64,000 nucleotides of DNA from Amoebidium appalachense (taxonomy: Eukaryota > Ichthyosporea). Numbering within the stretch: position 1 is the first letter of the stretch; each line of letters opens with the position of its first letter. The DNA lies in the NCBI GenBank assembly GCA_963693365.1, contig CAVNZM010000005.1, forward strand, positions 3,844,001 through 3,908,000, read 5' to 3'. Positions 39,401 to 49,906 of this stretch are shown here, piece by piece. The notes under the pieces are model-generated. The model searched no databases, was not told where the DNA came from, and saw only the letters and a list, made by a program, of their open reading frames with translations. The translations under genes and the position numbers were made by a program.

Positions 39401-39967
39401 TGTGTTCGTGTAGAAGGTTGCCAGTGAAGGTGTGGGGTGGGTGAGGTTCAAATAAGGGTGTGGTCAGAGTGGCGTGGGAGGGGGTGTGAGGTGTGGGTGG
39501 GTGAGTGAGGGGAGGGGGGGGGGGGGGGGGGTACAGTCATGCTCCAAACGATTCGTGGTCAACAACAAGGGGTCGCACCCGGACATACATTTCGTCTATG
39601 GTTGGCAGCAGAACGAAAGAGGGACACTTTAAATTTTCCCTACAAATGTGACCCTTGCATCACTACACATGTTTTCGTTGGTGAAAAAAGATCGATGCAC
39701 AAGGACCAGTGAGCCACTACGACCAGCAACCCTCTACAGAACAAGAAATGTTCAGCCAGAAAAATGAAGTAAATGCAGAGAGGGGATGCCCACCTGCAGA
39801 AGGTTTTCATGGTCCAGAGTCTTGAGCTGGTGTGAATTATGCGTGCATACTTCCCCGTTTACCGTAAGGATGGGGCGTGCATAGTAAGGCCGTTCATTAT
39901 CGTCTGTGCCGGATGCAGCTGTGCTGGCCCCATCTTGCTCTGGCGCCTTTAAATTTGGGGCAGCCAT
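31589..39967 (-). CDS. armadillo/HEAT-like helical repeat protein, 8 exons
   Basis: Exons in transcript order: 39967-39794, 38777-38646, 37711-36893, 35654-35577, 34424-34215, 33696-33445, 32609-32559, 31675-31589. They total 1803 bases and encode 600 residues. All seven introns are phase 0 and have clean GT-AG ends. The ATG at 39967 has a favourable AAGGAAATGGCT context. The product is Leu/Ala-rich helix after helix with no signal peptide or membrane segment, as in ARM/HEAT solenoids (for example [23 protein letters not shown]). Exon 3 alone holds 273 residues. I do not recognise the family, so a scaffold role is only a guess from the fold. The last exon is the least certain: in the other frame it would run about 22 codons further to TGA at about 31526. 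Introns 3, 4 and 6 carry the poly(C)-tailed repeat; a diverged copy lies in intron 5. Confidence 0.8.
32225..32515 (+). repeat. GT-rich array in last intron of the ARM-like gene
   Basis: GT repeats with CG, CATG and ACGTG interruptions. On the transcript strand this is a CA-rich stretch. Confidence 0.85.
32782..32969 (-). repeat. poly(C)-tailed repeat, copy A (full length)
   Basis: On the minus strand it begins GTGAAACAGTATCTGAGTTG, contains GTGGATGACGTGGGCCCCCC and GCATTCTGCATCGTGTTATC, and ends CTTTTTGACGCATTCAAAA before a short C run. It lies in intron 6 of the ARM-like gene in the transcript sense. The first 55 bases form an imperfect stem-loop (CAGTAYCYGAGT against its complement). Confidence 0.85.
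33083..33134 (+). repeat. T-run joined to G-run
   Basis: About 26 T bases followed by 26 G bases (33109-33134). Confidence 0.9.
33243..33314 (+). repeat. GT array
   Basis: Nearly pure GT of about 70 bases, followed by GTGGTG variants and a CGCGCG block near 33345. Confidence 0.9.
33733..33860 (-). repeat. diverged copy F of the tailed repeat, next to C/A runs
   Basis: The minus strand reads TTGCACTCTACATTGTGTTG, TCCGTCATGAATATGTACTT and CGTACTC, clearly related to the consensus but with many changes and without the usual poly(C) 3' end. On the + strand it is followed by a C run and then A runs (33792-33860). Confidence 0.6.
34467..34595 (-). repeat. poly(C)-tailed repeat, copy B (5'-truncated)
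   Basis: Identical to copy A over the shared part. It lacks the 5' stem-loop portion and stops at GTGGATGACG. Its C tail ends about 18 bases before the exon 5 acceptor at 34425, so the tail sits where a polypyrimidine tract is expected. Confidence 0.85.
34730..34892 (-). repeat. poly(C)-tailed repeat, copy C (5'-truncated)
   Basis: Identical to copy A from CGTTAACGAGGGG to the C tail, and truncated within the stem-loop. It lies in intron 4 in the same orientation as the gene. Confidence 0.85.
35066..35281 (+). repeat. GT-rich arrays in intron 4 of the ARM-like gene
   Basis: GT arrays at about 35066-35100 and 35225-35281, with less regular GT-rich sequence between them. Confidence 0.85.
35446..35507 (-). 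repeat. poly(C)-tailed repeat, diverged copy E
   Basis: On minus: TGCATTCTGCATCGTGTTAT, CCGTTGTTCGTGTGCACTTC, GTGCTTTATGGCACATTCAA, then poly(C). Only the 3' third is present and it carries about ten differences from copies A-D. It lies just inside intron 4, after exon 4. Confidence 0.75.
36002..36188 (-). repeat. poly(C)-tailed repeat, copy D (full length)
   Basis: Same ends as copy A (GTGAAACAGTATCTG to GCATTAAAA, then poly(C)), with one or two differences. It lies in intron 3 in the transcript sense. Confidence 0.85.
37933..37980 (+). repeat. T-run joined to G-run
   Basis: About 28 T bases followed by 20 G bases in intron 2 of the ARM-like gene. Confidence 0.9.
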
Positions 39968-40104
39968 TTCCTTAAAAAAACCAGCAACCAAGAGCTCACA
40001 AAGCTATATGATACAAGTAACACCTAAATGAATGAGGGAAAGGAAAATTGTTAGAAACTAACAGGACAAAAAGGGGGGGAGGGGGGCTCTCTCCCTTTCG
40101 CGAA

Positions 40105-40136
<32 letters not shown>

Positions 40137-40926
40137 GGGGGTGATTCACAGCCATCGAACAGAACAGAAAAGATTTTTGCTTCTTTTTGGGGCCGCGCCT
40201 GACATGTGTTGGTCGAATGTTTTCGGTTTTTAGTGAATAAAAAGCAAAATATACGGATATAGAACCAACCAGTTTTATCCTAATATTCAGGGGCTTTTTG
40301 GCTATTTTAAAAGGAAAAGAGGGGATTTAAGTAATCTTTTACTTCAGACTACCGGTCGATATTCAACTCTAAGAAAGTATTTTACAAGAAAAAGTAGCGG
40401 AATGGTCGCTATGGGGTTTCCCGGCCGCGCCGCGCCCATCGTGGAAGTAAAAATTCCTGGAATGCGATTGGCGCCAAAACTTAGATTTCAATAGCCTTCA
40501 TGTGTATACTCTGTAGGTAGAGTTGTTGGTTGACTTCAGACTTTTTTATCTTGTAATGACGTCATTTTGTGTGTGGACTAAATTGCCCAACACACATGTA
40601 CAGCCTGCACAGCTGTGTGAGGCTCACTCGATCACTGAAATCCAGCCTAACAGGGGAATTTCCGTTGATTTCACTGTGATGATTGCCCAATATTTTTTTC
40701 TTATTTTCTACAAAAACGTGGATTCCAACACGTATATTCTCTGGCCTATAATAGGGAAGGACGTTTAAGTCCAAATTTCTTTTGTCCTTTGTAGAATCGT
40801 TACGTTAGTGACTAAAAACATCAGGCCCATGTTTACAAGATCTACCCAGTTACATTTTCTGAGTAACAGGCATCTTGGTGTTTAGGGGCCAGAGAAATAG
40901 AACGAGAACGAAGAAAGAAAGTGGGA
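39968..40926. promoter_or_regulatory. divergent intergenic region between the ARM-like and methyltransferase genes
   Basis: The two genes start head to head 959 bases apart. Apart from a G run at about 40107-40140 the sequence is ordinary and AT-leaning, as expected for a shared promoter region. I could not identify individual sites. Confidence 0.45.
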
Positions 40927-43734
40927 ATGGAGGATGCCGCTCGCTGCTTTAAGTGCTCCGGAAAGGGAGTAGTGCTAAAGAAAAATAGGAAAAGACGTCG
41001 TATAGATCCGGAACAAGAAACCAGCACAACAACCCCCCAAACGGAAAAAGTGCATTAAATACCCACGGAAACTGATGAATTCGTACCTGAAAAAGGGAAG
41101 AACGATGTTGTCGAGGTGCCATGTAGTTGCTGTGGGGGCAAAGGAATCATTATAGCACAGAAGAAAAGCAAGCACAAAGGGAAGGGAGGGATAATCACCC
41201 AGCCAAAACGGCCCCCCGGCTGGCAAGCACCGGGCCCTCAACCCGAAGGTTTGGCTGACGCAGAGATCCAAGACGGAGAGGTAAGGACCGGTGAATTTAT
41301 GCAATCAGACACAAGTGCATAAAAACACTCACATGTGCACACGCATACGCACCCACACCCACAAACCCACACACTCTATGGATTTGCAAGTGCACATAAA
41401 CACTTGCGCACAGAGTTTGTCCTTAGATGGGAGGTTCTCGCCTTCCCCAATGCCCTCTGGCCTTACTCTACTCCGCTCCCCCTTCAATTTTTTCCCACCC
41501 TTCATTGTCCATCTCTCTGCGGGTCTTTTTATTTCCCCATCAGAACCCCCCCCCCCCCCCCCCCCCCCCCACCCCCCTGCTTCCCCTTCCCCTTCTGCAG
41601 ACCATAATTCCTTCCTGTCATCGATAAACGTTTACACATCACACCTCAGTCTTCCTTCTTGCATGATTTGTTGCCGTTTATGCCTGCCTCTCGTCCCGGT
41701 TTCGTGGTTAACCTCTCAAGGCTCCCCTTTCCGTCGGCCCCCTACCCCTCATCCTCGTGCTTACCCCCTCCCCCCCCCCCCCCCCTCCCCCCTCCCCCTT
41801 CCCCCTCTCTCCTCCCCCCCCCCCCCCAAAAAAAAAAAAAAAAAAAAAAGAGCCAGCCCACCACCCCAGCTTTTTTTTCTTTCACAAAGTGTACCTCCTG
41901 TCTCTCAAATCACACCTGCTCTTCCCTTCCTACCCACGCTTAATCCAATATTGATGCCTGGCATCATTTTACCCCCTCCCCTTCCCTTCTGCCCCCCACT
42001 TCCACTGCTGTGCTCGGATAACCTCCCTCCCCCACTTTCGGCACTCTCGCACACACGCATAAAAATTGAAGTCCCCACACTTCCACACACTTGCCTCTGC
42101 AAGTAACGTCGAACAGTCATTCTGGTGGGCCTCTTACCCTCTTTCTTCTCCCCCCCCCCCCCCCCCCTCCCCCCATGTCATACACTATACACCAGTTCGC
42201 AATTGAATTCCAAAAGTCTTTGGATAACTATATAAGGTTCGTTGGTATGATCTGATTGGTTGTGCGTTACGGTGTACGGTTTACGGTTGAGATTGGGCCA
42301 GAGCACTAATCAACAGCCTAGAAAGGGCAGTTTAAGCAGAAAAGACGGTGCAAGCACTCTAGTTATCACCCGTTGAGTGTGCAAGGAGGGGAAGGGGGGA
42401 GGGGAAAAAAAGGGGGAGGGGGGAGGGATGGAGGGGGGGATGAAGGGAGGGAAGGTAGATCGTGTGTCAGTTCACTGTGTACCTGTTTGACTGATGATTG
42501 TGCTTGTGTGTTGTTTTTTTTTTTTTTTTTTTTTTTTTTTGAGAAAAGTGTGTTTATGTTTGTTTGTGCTTGTGTGAGGGGGGGGGGGGGGGAGGGGGGG
42601 GGGGGGGGGAGATGAAGGTTAGGCACGTTTCTTCACTACGAGATTGGGTGCTGTGCCACATGGTCAATAGGTCGCAGTTGGTGTGTCCAGGTAACAGTGC
42701 ACAGTTTTCATTTTTTAGCCCTGTCTGATGCCCCAATATAAATAAAAGTCAAAAAAAAAAAAAAAAAAAGTTTTCTCATCTCGGGGTCTGATTAAATTTC
42801 AGGCACTCTGCTACCTGACTGGTGATTGGCGCATCTTACAGCCAATCGGAGGCCACCGTTACAGCACAGACGACGTGGTGACAGGTAGAGATCCCCCCCT
42901 CCCCTCCCCTCCCCTCCCCCTTCTTTCCCTTTGCTCCCTTCTCTTCCCCCTTCCCCCGCCCCCTCACACACACACACTCACCGCCCCCTCCCGCACGGTT
43001 CAGAGGGAACGTGTAGTCAGGGTCACACAGGGAAGGGGCTGGGACCGGAAAGGCAGAGAGGGGAAGAGGGGAGTGGAGACGAGAGGGGTGTGCCCGTATG
43101 CCTGTATGTAAAATGCTTGGGTCATGTGCCGCCCATTTTTATTTCCCCCCTCCCCCCCCCCCCCCCCCCGGGAAGGTAGGTTTTCACTCCCCCTCCTTCC
43201 CATATGCCTGAACTGAAACGAACGAAGTATCTGTTCAATAGGTGGAGAGAAGGGTAGCCCTCCCCCCCTCCCCCCCCTCCCCCCCCCCCCCCCCCCCCCA
43301 TCCCCCCTGATGATGGGCTCTGTTCGAGTGCCTTCTGCCTGCACGCTTAAATTGTTTGATTTTTGATTCCCATTTTTGTGACGTATTGTTGTTGCTCTTT
43401 GTTGTCTCCTCCATATTTCCAACCCTCTAACGCATACATCAACCCCCCCCCCCCCTCCCCCCCTTTCCCCTTCAATCCTACCTCTTTTTCCAAATCTTCC
43501 CCCTCCCTCTGCCCCTCTCCCCTTGTTTTCCCCTCCTATGGTCTCACTGCCCTTCTCCCCCCCCCTCCCCCCTCCCCCCCCCCCCCCCCCCCCCGCGCAC
43601 CTCCCTCGGAACCGGAGAGCGAAGGAGGCAGATATGAAAATGTAGAGGTGGAGAGTAGTGGATGAGAGTACTTGAGGGCATAAACGTGTGGAAGCATAGT
43701 GTGAGGAAAGAAGGCACAGAAGCATCTCTATTCG

Positions 43735-43770
<36 letters not shown>

Positions 43771-44443
43771 AAAGAAAAAAAAAAAAAGTTCGATAACTAG
43801 AAAAGAAAAAGAAAATGTAGAAAAAAGAATGTGTGTTTGGAAAGGGGGGAGGGGGGGGGGGAGGTCATATTCCAGCCGTTTCTGATTTTGGCATAGCCTG
43901 GTATGCAGGAAAGGAGATTCGACGCATTTTGATTGGCCGATCGAGCCAGCCGTCATCACCAGGTGTGTGCCGCTCTTGAGTTTAATTGCAGGGACCATAA
44001 TATTCGCACACTGTACGGCATTATTTGCATTCCTTTGTGCATTCCATGCCATACAGCTACATTCCTGACATGCCCTGTTCCAGTGACTCACCTTTGCCCT
44101 TGTTATTTTGTGTACCAATTCTTCCTTTGGGAGCACCACCCCCCCCCCCCCCCCCCCCTTTGCACTCTGCGTTATGTTGTCCGTGATGAAAGTGTACGTC
44201 AGTATTCTATAACACATTATCACCCCCCTTTCTTCTCCCCGCACACCCACCAATCGCTACATCACATTATCATACACATTTAGTGTCTGTGTTCGTCACC
44301 TATGGAATCAACCCCCACACAAGCACCGACCAATCCACCTCCTGATTCATGTCTTAACCGTTTCCTGCTTCCTCCTTGATCCACCACTGTCTACCATATC
44401 CCATCTCCGGAATGACCTACCAGACATTCTCTTTATCTATCTA

Positions 44444-44523
<80 letters not shown>

Positions 44524-44574
44524 CCCCCCCCTCTCCTCCCCCCCCCCCCCCCCGACCCGCCCCCGCCGCCCGCC

Positions 44575-44605
<31 letters not shown>

Positions 44606-45039
44606 ATGGTCTATATCTCTCTCAAACATACACGTCCGCACACGCGCACACACACACATACACACACACACACTCTCTCTCTCTCTCTCTCTCTCTCCCC
44701 CCCTCTCCCTCTCCCTCTCCCCGTCTCCATTCCCCTCTCCCTTTCCCCCCCCTTCCCCCCTCCCTGCTTCCCTCCCTCCCTCCCTCCCTCCCTCCCTCCC
44801 TCCCTCCCTCCCTCCCTCCCTCCCTCCCTCCCCCCTCCCCCCCCCCCCCCCCCCCCCCTTCTCTCTCTCTCTCTCTCTCTCGCTCTCTCTCTCTCTTTCT
44901 TTCTCTCTCTCCCTCTCTCTCTCTCTCTCCCCCCTCCCCTCCCCCCCCCTCCCATCCCCTTCACCCTCTCATCCCCCTCTTTCCCCCCGTCCTCCTCCAC
45001 ATATGCCCTGGAGCACTTACACAGACGCGCACGCACGCG

Positions 45040-45076
<37 letters not shown>

Positions 45077-45079
45077 ACA

Positions 45080-45130
<51 letters not shown>

Positions 45131-45407
45131 GCGCGCGCGTACTCACGCACACACACACGCACGTACACACATACACACCTACACACACGTACAGAGCAAT
45201 TTTCCTTCCGTGGTCTGGACCTGGGCAGTGGTCTTGGGTCTGTGCTGTTGATGATGCTGTGGCAGTACCCAATGGCATCTTATGTCGGGGTTGAGGCTCA
45301 GGGGCTGAGTGTGCAGCGTGCCAGAAGGTATGCAACCCAGATACATTAACCCACCTTTTTCTCACACACCAAAAACATCTACAAGCGCACCTACCCAAGA
45401 GGCAAAG

Positions 45408-45474
<67 letters not shown>

Positions 45475-45497
45475 TTGTTTTTGTTGGTGGTGGTGGG

Positions 45498-45539
<42 letters not shown>

Positions 45540-46503
45540 TGGGGATGAATGGGGAGTGAGGGATAAACTACGTGTCGTTGCATCCGTGTGTCTGTGTGTG
45601 GTGGTGGTGGTGGGGGGGGGGGGGGGGGGGGGGGGGGGAGGCTTGAATAATCACAAGCCCAAGGCGTAAGCTGAAGTACTCATCGGCTACCTCCCCAGAT
45701 CTGCAAAGGTCAACGGATGTGATTCTCGCTGTGAATTTCGGTGGGGAGATAATCGAGATATACAAAACCACGTACCGGAGGGACGGATATTTGACGTGCT
45801 GACTGGGACCCCCCCATATTTTCCCCTTTATGGTGGGCAGAAGGGGTTCAAGGATCATCAGGAGTCGGATGAGGTGAATTCCGTCGAAAATGAAAATTCA
45901 GACTCGAAAGCAACATCTGACCAATCACATGGTTCCGATTTTGTATCGGAAACGACAGACGAATCAATACCGTCAGAATTTGTGAAACCCAATGAGAATG
46001 AAGAATCGCAACAGTTATCACGTGATGAGGAAAGGGGTGTGCCTGCGCTTCCCGCGGCTATCGATCAGAGACCGTGCAACTGGGAGTATAGAGGCGGTAT
46101 CGAGGTATATTGCCAGGCCGCTTGGAAATGTATAAAGCCCGGGGGGATTTTTATCGTGTGCGAAGCGGCGGGACCTGGGTTTGTGGAGAGAGTCGAGGCT
46201 GCGGCGGAAAATGCGGGGGGGTCTGTCGATGAAAATACGGAAAATAGTGAAAATGTGAATACTGAAAGGGGGTTTAAGATTGTGAAGAGATTGGACGTGA
46301 TTCCTAAGACGGGATTGCCACCACTTTTCTCTGTGTATACAATGGTGAGGGGTGATGATGGTGGTGTATTTGCTGAAATTCGGGGTGCAGGTGATGAGAA
46401 ATGGTGGGTTTATCCCGTAGAGCAGTTGGTTGTGAGGGATGAGAATGGGAAGCGTACGGAGCACTATGTGGCGATGCTGGGAGATATGGGTATGCCCCCA
46501 TAG
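40927..46503 (+). CDS. class I SAM methyltransferase (TrmN6/YfiC-like) with N-terminal Cys knuckles
   Basis: Exons: 40927-41280, 42803-42884, 45195-45327, 45699-46503 (TAG stop). They total 1374 bases with consistent phases. Exon 1 encodes CFKCSGKG and, about 50 codons later, CSCCGGKG, each followed by Lys-rich sequence: two probable zinc knuckles. Exon 2 encodes GDWRILQPIGGHRYSTDDVV, the entry segment of YfiC-like enzymes. Exon 3 holds motif I (GLDLGSGLGS, about 152-161) and the acidic GVEAQ strand. Exon 4 holds FDVLTGTPPYFP, in which TPPY (about 227-230) replaces the NPPY of N6-adenine and some other amino methyltransferases. An acidic Ser/Glu insert of about 60 residues follows, then the C-terminal strands (KPGGIFIVCEAAG). 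The substrate is probably RNA or protein nitrogen, which is inference. Oddity: an in-frame TAA at 41056-41058 separates the knuckles, with no plausible intron to remove it. If it is a real stop, translation must begin elsewhere. Confidence 0.82.
41814..41849 (+). repeat. C-run joined to A-run
   Basis: About 14 C bases followed by 22 A bases. This is the complement of the T-to-G junctions. Confidence 0.9.
42610..42770 (+). repeat. possible retroposed 3' end with AATAAA-like signal and poly(A)
   Basis: CCAATATAAATAAAAGTC is followed by about 19 A bases (about 42751-42769) inside intron 1 of the methyltransferase gene. The layout of AATAAA followed within ten bases by a genomic A run is that of a retroposed polyadenylated RNA. 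The source is not recognised. Confidence 0.3.
44446..45140 (+). repeat. CA, C, CT, TCCC and CA compound array in methyltransferase intron 2
   Basis: Blocks: CA (44446-44520), C-rich to about 44590, CA, CT (about 44672-44696), TCCC tetranucleotides (about 44768-44832), poly-C, CT (about 44861-44930), and CA with CGCGCG (45043-45140). CA-rich sequence continues to the ACGTACAG acceptor of exon 3. Confidence 0.9.
45412..45538 (+). repeat. T-run, GTT array, G-run
   Basis: About 29 T bases (45412-45440), then a GTT array, then about 40 G bases. Same polarity as the simple T-to-G junctions. Confidence 0.9.
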
Positions 46504-46617
46504 CTGGTGCAAGAACCCCCCCTAAATTGAAATTTCCCATTAGGGTGCCTGGTGGGATTCTATGCACACTGGATGTGCATATGTCTGAATACCTTAGCTG
46601 CCAGTGGTGGCTATGGC

Positions 46618-46623
46618 AATAAA
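46618..46623 (+). terminator. polyadenylation signal of the methyltransferase gene
   Basis: AATAAA 115 bases after the TAG stop, followed by a GT-rich stretch (46640-46700) that could serve as the downstream element. Confidence 0.6.
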
Positions 46624-46722
46624 TGAAGTTTGGGATGATTATGTGTGCATACGTGTGTGTGTGCGTGCGTGTGTCTACGTGTGTGTGTGTGCGTGTGTAA
46701 CAGTTGGGAGGAAGGGGGCAGG

Positions 46723-46769
<47 letters not shown>

Positions 46770-47608
46770 AACTATCTGCAATGGACGATTTACTGGGCGA
46801 CTCAACACATAACATGGTGTGCATTTACATGTTATTTACAGACGTTCCGAGTTTTCCGGTTATACTTCTAAAATAGCTTTAACGGAACATGTACACGTGC
46901 ATGTTGAAAGTCACCGTGCAGACTGGCACGTATCCAACTAACGGTACCGTTAATCCCTTAGTACGTCACATACACAGAACAAGCATGCTTGCTCTATAAA
47001 GTTAACCACTATGTATACGTAGAAGTTCCGCAAAAAACATTGTTTTAATGCCAGTTTTCAAAGTGCACACAGTATGTACACGTCCACGTTACTTCGCAAC
47101 CATTCTTCACTGAACTTATATTTTTCCTTCTCACATGCAATGTTTAGCACAAGCGAATGAGTGACTTCGTACTACACATTAATTCCATTTTTTTCAGCCA
47201 CACTTGGGCTTCAACATAGTATTGTTTTTTTACACAAGGGATGAATCTTACTGACGTTTCCGATCATGTGGCTCAATCGCAAACCCCCCCGCCCCCCCCC
47301 CCCCCTCCCCCACCACCACCACCTCCCTTCATCTTCCCTTGTGCTTTGTCCCTGCGACTTCGGACATCCTACAAACAACCTTCCAAATGCTTTGTTTGGT
47401 TTATTACACTTTTTTTGGGAAAAACAAATCCCGGATAAACATCTTACGCAGACCAACAAAATCTAAGCATTATAACGTTAACTGTCATAAAAAATTGTAA
47501 TAAACCAATCGGCAAACGATAAAAAAGGGAATCCGGCCCTATACTTTATAGGAACATTGCAATAACTTACAAACTCCACTCATACTATTATAGATACGTT
47601 TTTCAACA

Positions 47609-47614
47609 TTTATT
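47609..47614 (-). terminator. polyadenylation signal of the chitin synthase gene
   Basis: AATAAA on the minus strand, about 130 bases after the chitin synthase stop codon. Confidence 0.5.
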
Positions 47615-47630
47615 GTTGTGTGGCACTCCA

Positions 47631-47742
47631 TACTCGTATACAAATATTGAACCCCCCCCCCCCCCCCCCCCCTTATTCCGAAATTTTACTCGTATACAAA
47701 TATTGAACCCCCCCCCCCCTCCCCCCTTATTCCGAAATTTTA
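47631..47742. repeat. tandem duplication carrying a poly(C) run
   Basis: The unit ACTCGTATACAAATATTGAA, a C run, TTATTCCGAAATTTT occurs twice back to back. The flanks are identical while the C runs differ in length, and one contains a T. It lies in the 3' untranslated region of the chitin synthase gene. Confidence 0.9.
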
Positions 47743-47745
47743 GAT

Positions 47746-48805
47746 CTACTTGAGATCGACCTCCATCGTAGGAAGCAGCTCATAGTCCTGTAGCCTGGCC
47801 CGAACCACCAGCTGCTCCAACCTATCAATTCGGGCCTGAAGAACCGTATCGTAGATGCTAGCAGGGTCTTTCTCCTTCTCCCAACTGTGCTCTCCCACCG
47901 CCTTTGCCGATATTTGTTCTGCGCGCATGACACGGAAGCAATAGGCGGAAATGAGGGAAAAGAAGAGGGCAAAGGAGAGAAGGATGTAGGCGGGGCCAAT
48001 GTTGCACTCTCCTGGGTTGAACGGCGACGAATCGGGACACAGGGGTACTTGATCCTGCGATTTTCGATTGGTTAGACATCGTTTGGAATTGGGAAGGGAT
48101 TGGATGGGGTGGTGGATGTGCATGTATGTGCGTGTGTGTGTGTGCATATGGTGTAGGTGCGCGCGTGCACACGCTCGTATCTGTGGTGGTGGTTAAAGTT
48201 TTTTGGGGGGGGGAGGGGGGAGGGGGGAGGGGGAGGGGGGGGGGGGGGGGGGGGGAAGGGAGAATGGGGGGGGGGGGGGGGAGGGGGGGGAGGAGGGGGA
48301 GGGGAGGGGATGGTGGGCATGGTTTGAAACCAGCGAGATTTTGACCCTCCCTGATACAGATCAACTATAACGTAATATAATTCCGTTTTGTAGTGTGTAG
48401 CCTAAGGGTCACGCAGCAAATACGGAGGAAAGACAACATCCCCTCCCCCCTCCCCCCTCCCCCCTTTCTCCTTCCCCAACACCCCCTTCCCCCTCCCCCT
48501 CCCCCCTTTCTCCTTCCCTCCCTGATACAGATCAACTATAATGTAATATAATTTCGTTTTGTAGTGTGTAGCCTGAGGGTCATGCAGCAAATACGGAGGA
48601 AAGACAACACCCCCCTCCCCCCTCCCCCCTCCCCCCCTCCCCCCCCCTCCCCCCCCCCCCCCCCCCGCCCCCTTCCTCCACGGCCCGCTTTTCCCTAGGA
48701 GTTCACACCCAAAGCATGCCATAGGCGACCGAGCGTAACAGTCTGTGTCTGATACAATACTACATAGTGTGATGCCTGGACTGGGCAAGACATGGACCAC
48801 ACCTG

Positions 48806-48858
<53 letters not shown>

Positions 48859-49294
48859 CGCCAGCGGCGGGGGGGGGGGGGGGGGGGGGGGGGGGGAGGG
48901 GAGGGGGAGGGGAGAGGGGAGATAGGGGTACCAACCTGAATGTAGTCTTGGTAACCGCCCCACTTCATCAAATTCATGTTGCTGCCCCAACTCAGCGGGA
49001 ATATAAACACAGAGAGAAACACAAGAAACGAAGATATGGCCATATATGTCGAACACGTTTCGTCCGCACGTGATTTATCCGTCATGAAAGCGCCGAGAAT
49101 CACGCTAGCCAATGAAATACCAGAGAAACAGAAAGAAAGCACCAGAAGGGTCAAGATAACGGACCAAAGTGCTGATGGCCAATCGGTGACGAGTTGTGTT
49201 CCGTACGTGCCACATGTCTCCCCGCCGGGGAAGACGAGGGTGTTTGCGGTAGTGTAGATGGGCGGTATTTGGTAGCACACGTTGAGGAGACCGT

Positions 49295-49351
<57 letters not shown>

Positions 49352-49875
49352 GTGTGTGTGTGGCGGGGGAGGGGGAGGTGGGGAGGGGCTTGTGTGTGTG
49401 TGGGGGGGGGGGAAGGGGGGGGGGGAGGGGGGGGGAGGGTGTGTGTGGGGGGGGGGGGGGGGGGGGAGGTGGTGGGGGGGGAGGGGGTGGGTGTGGGTGT
49501 GGGTGTGTGAGAAAAAAAGAATGTATAAGCGGCTGTGTTTTTTTGGGTACATAACCGGAAGTGAACAGAGGTAGGGTATGCGCTAGCTGGGTATGTGGAG
49601 TGAGAAGACACCAATTCGTGCGCGGGTGCATGTGTGTGTGTGTGGGGGGGGGGGGGGGGGGGGGGGGGGGTGCTGTGCGTGTGCATGTGCGTGCGTGTGG
49701 AGTTGATAGGGAGTCAAGATGCTTGTTTCTGGGTTGAGAAGGGGAGAGGCGGGAGGGAGGGGGGAGGGGGGAGGGGAATCAATGGGAATGAGGTGGGATC
49801 ATACATGGCATCAAGGGGCCGAAAGGTTTGGGTGAGTTGGGGGGTTGGTTTTTTATTTATTTTTACTTTTTTTTT

Positions 49876-49906
<31 letters not shown>

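Larger units (their letters stand above)
46504..47745. other. convergent intergenic region
   Basis: Lies between the 3' ends of the methyltransferase (+) and chitin synthase (-) genes. It contains a G run of about 48 bases (46721-46768), then about 500 bases of AT-rich unique sequence, a C-rich block near 47284-47330 and a duplicated poly(C) unit at 47631-47742. No gene seen. Confidence 0.6.

Noticed and set aside
40927-41280. Genome-wide reassignment of TAA to a sense codon
   Set aside because: About 2,500 codons in the other genes show no in-frame TAA, so one case is better explained by error, readthrough or allele decay.
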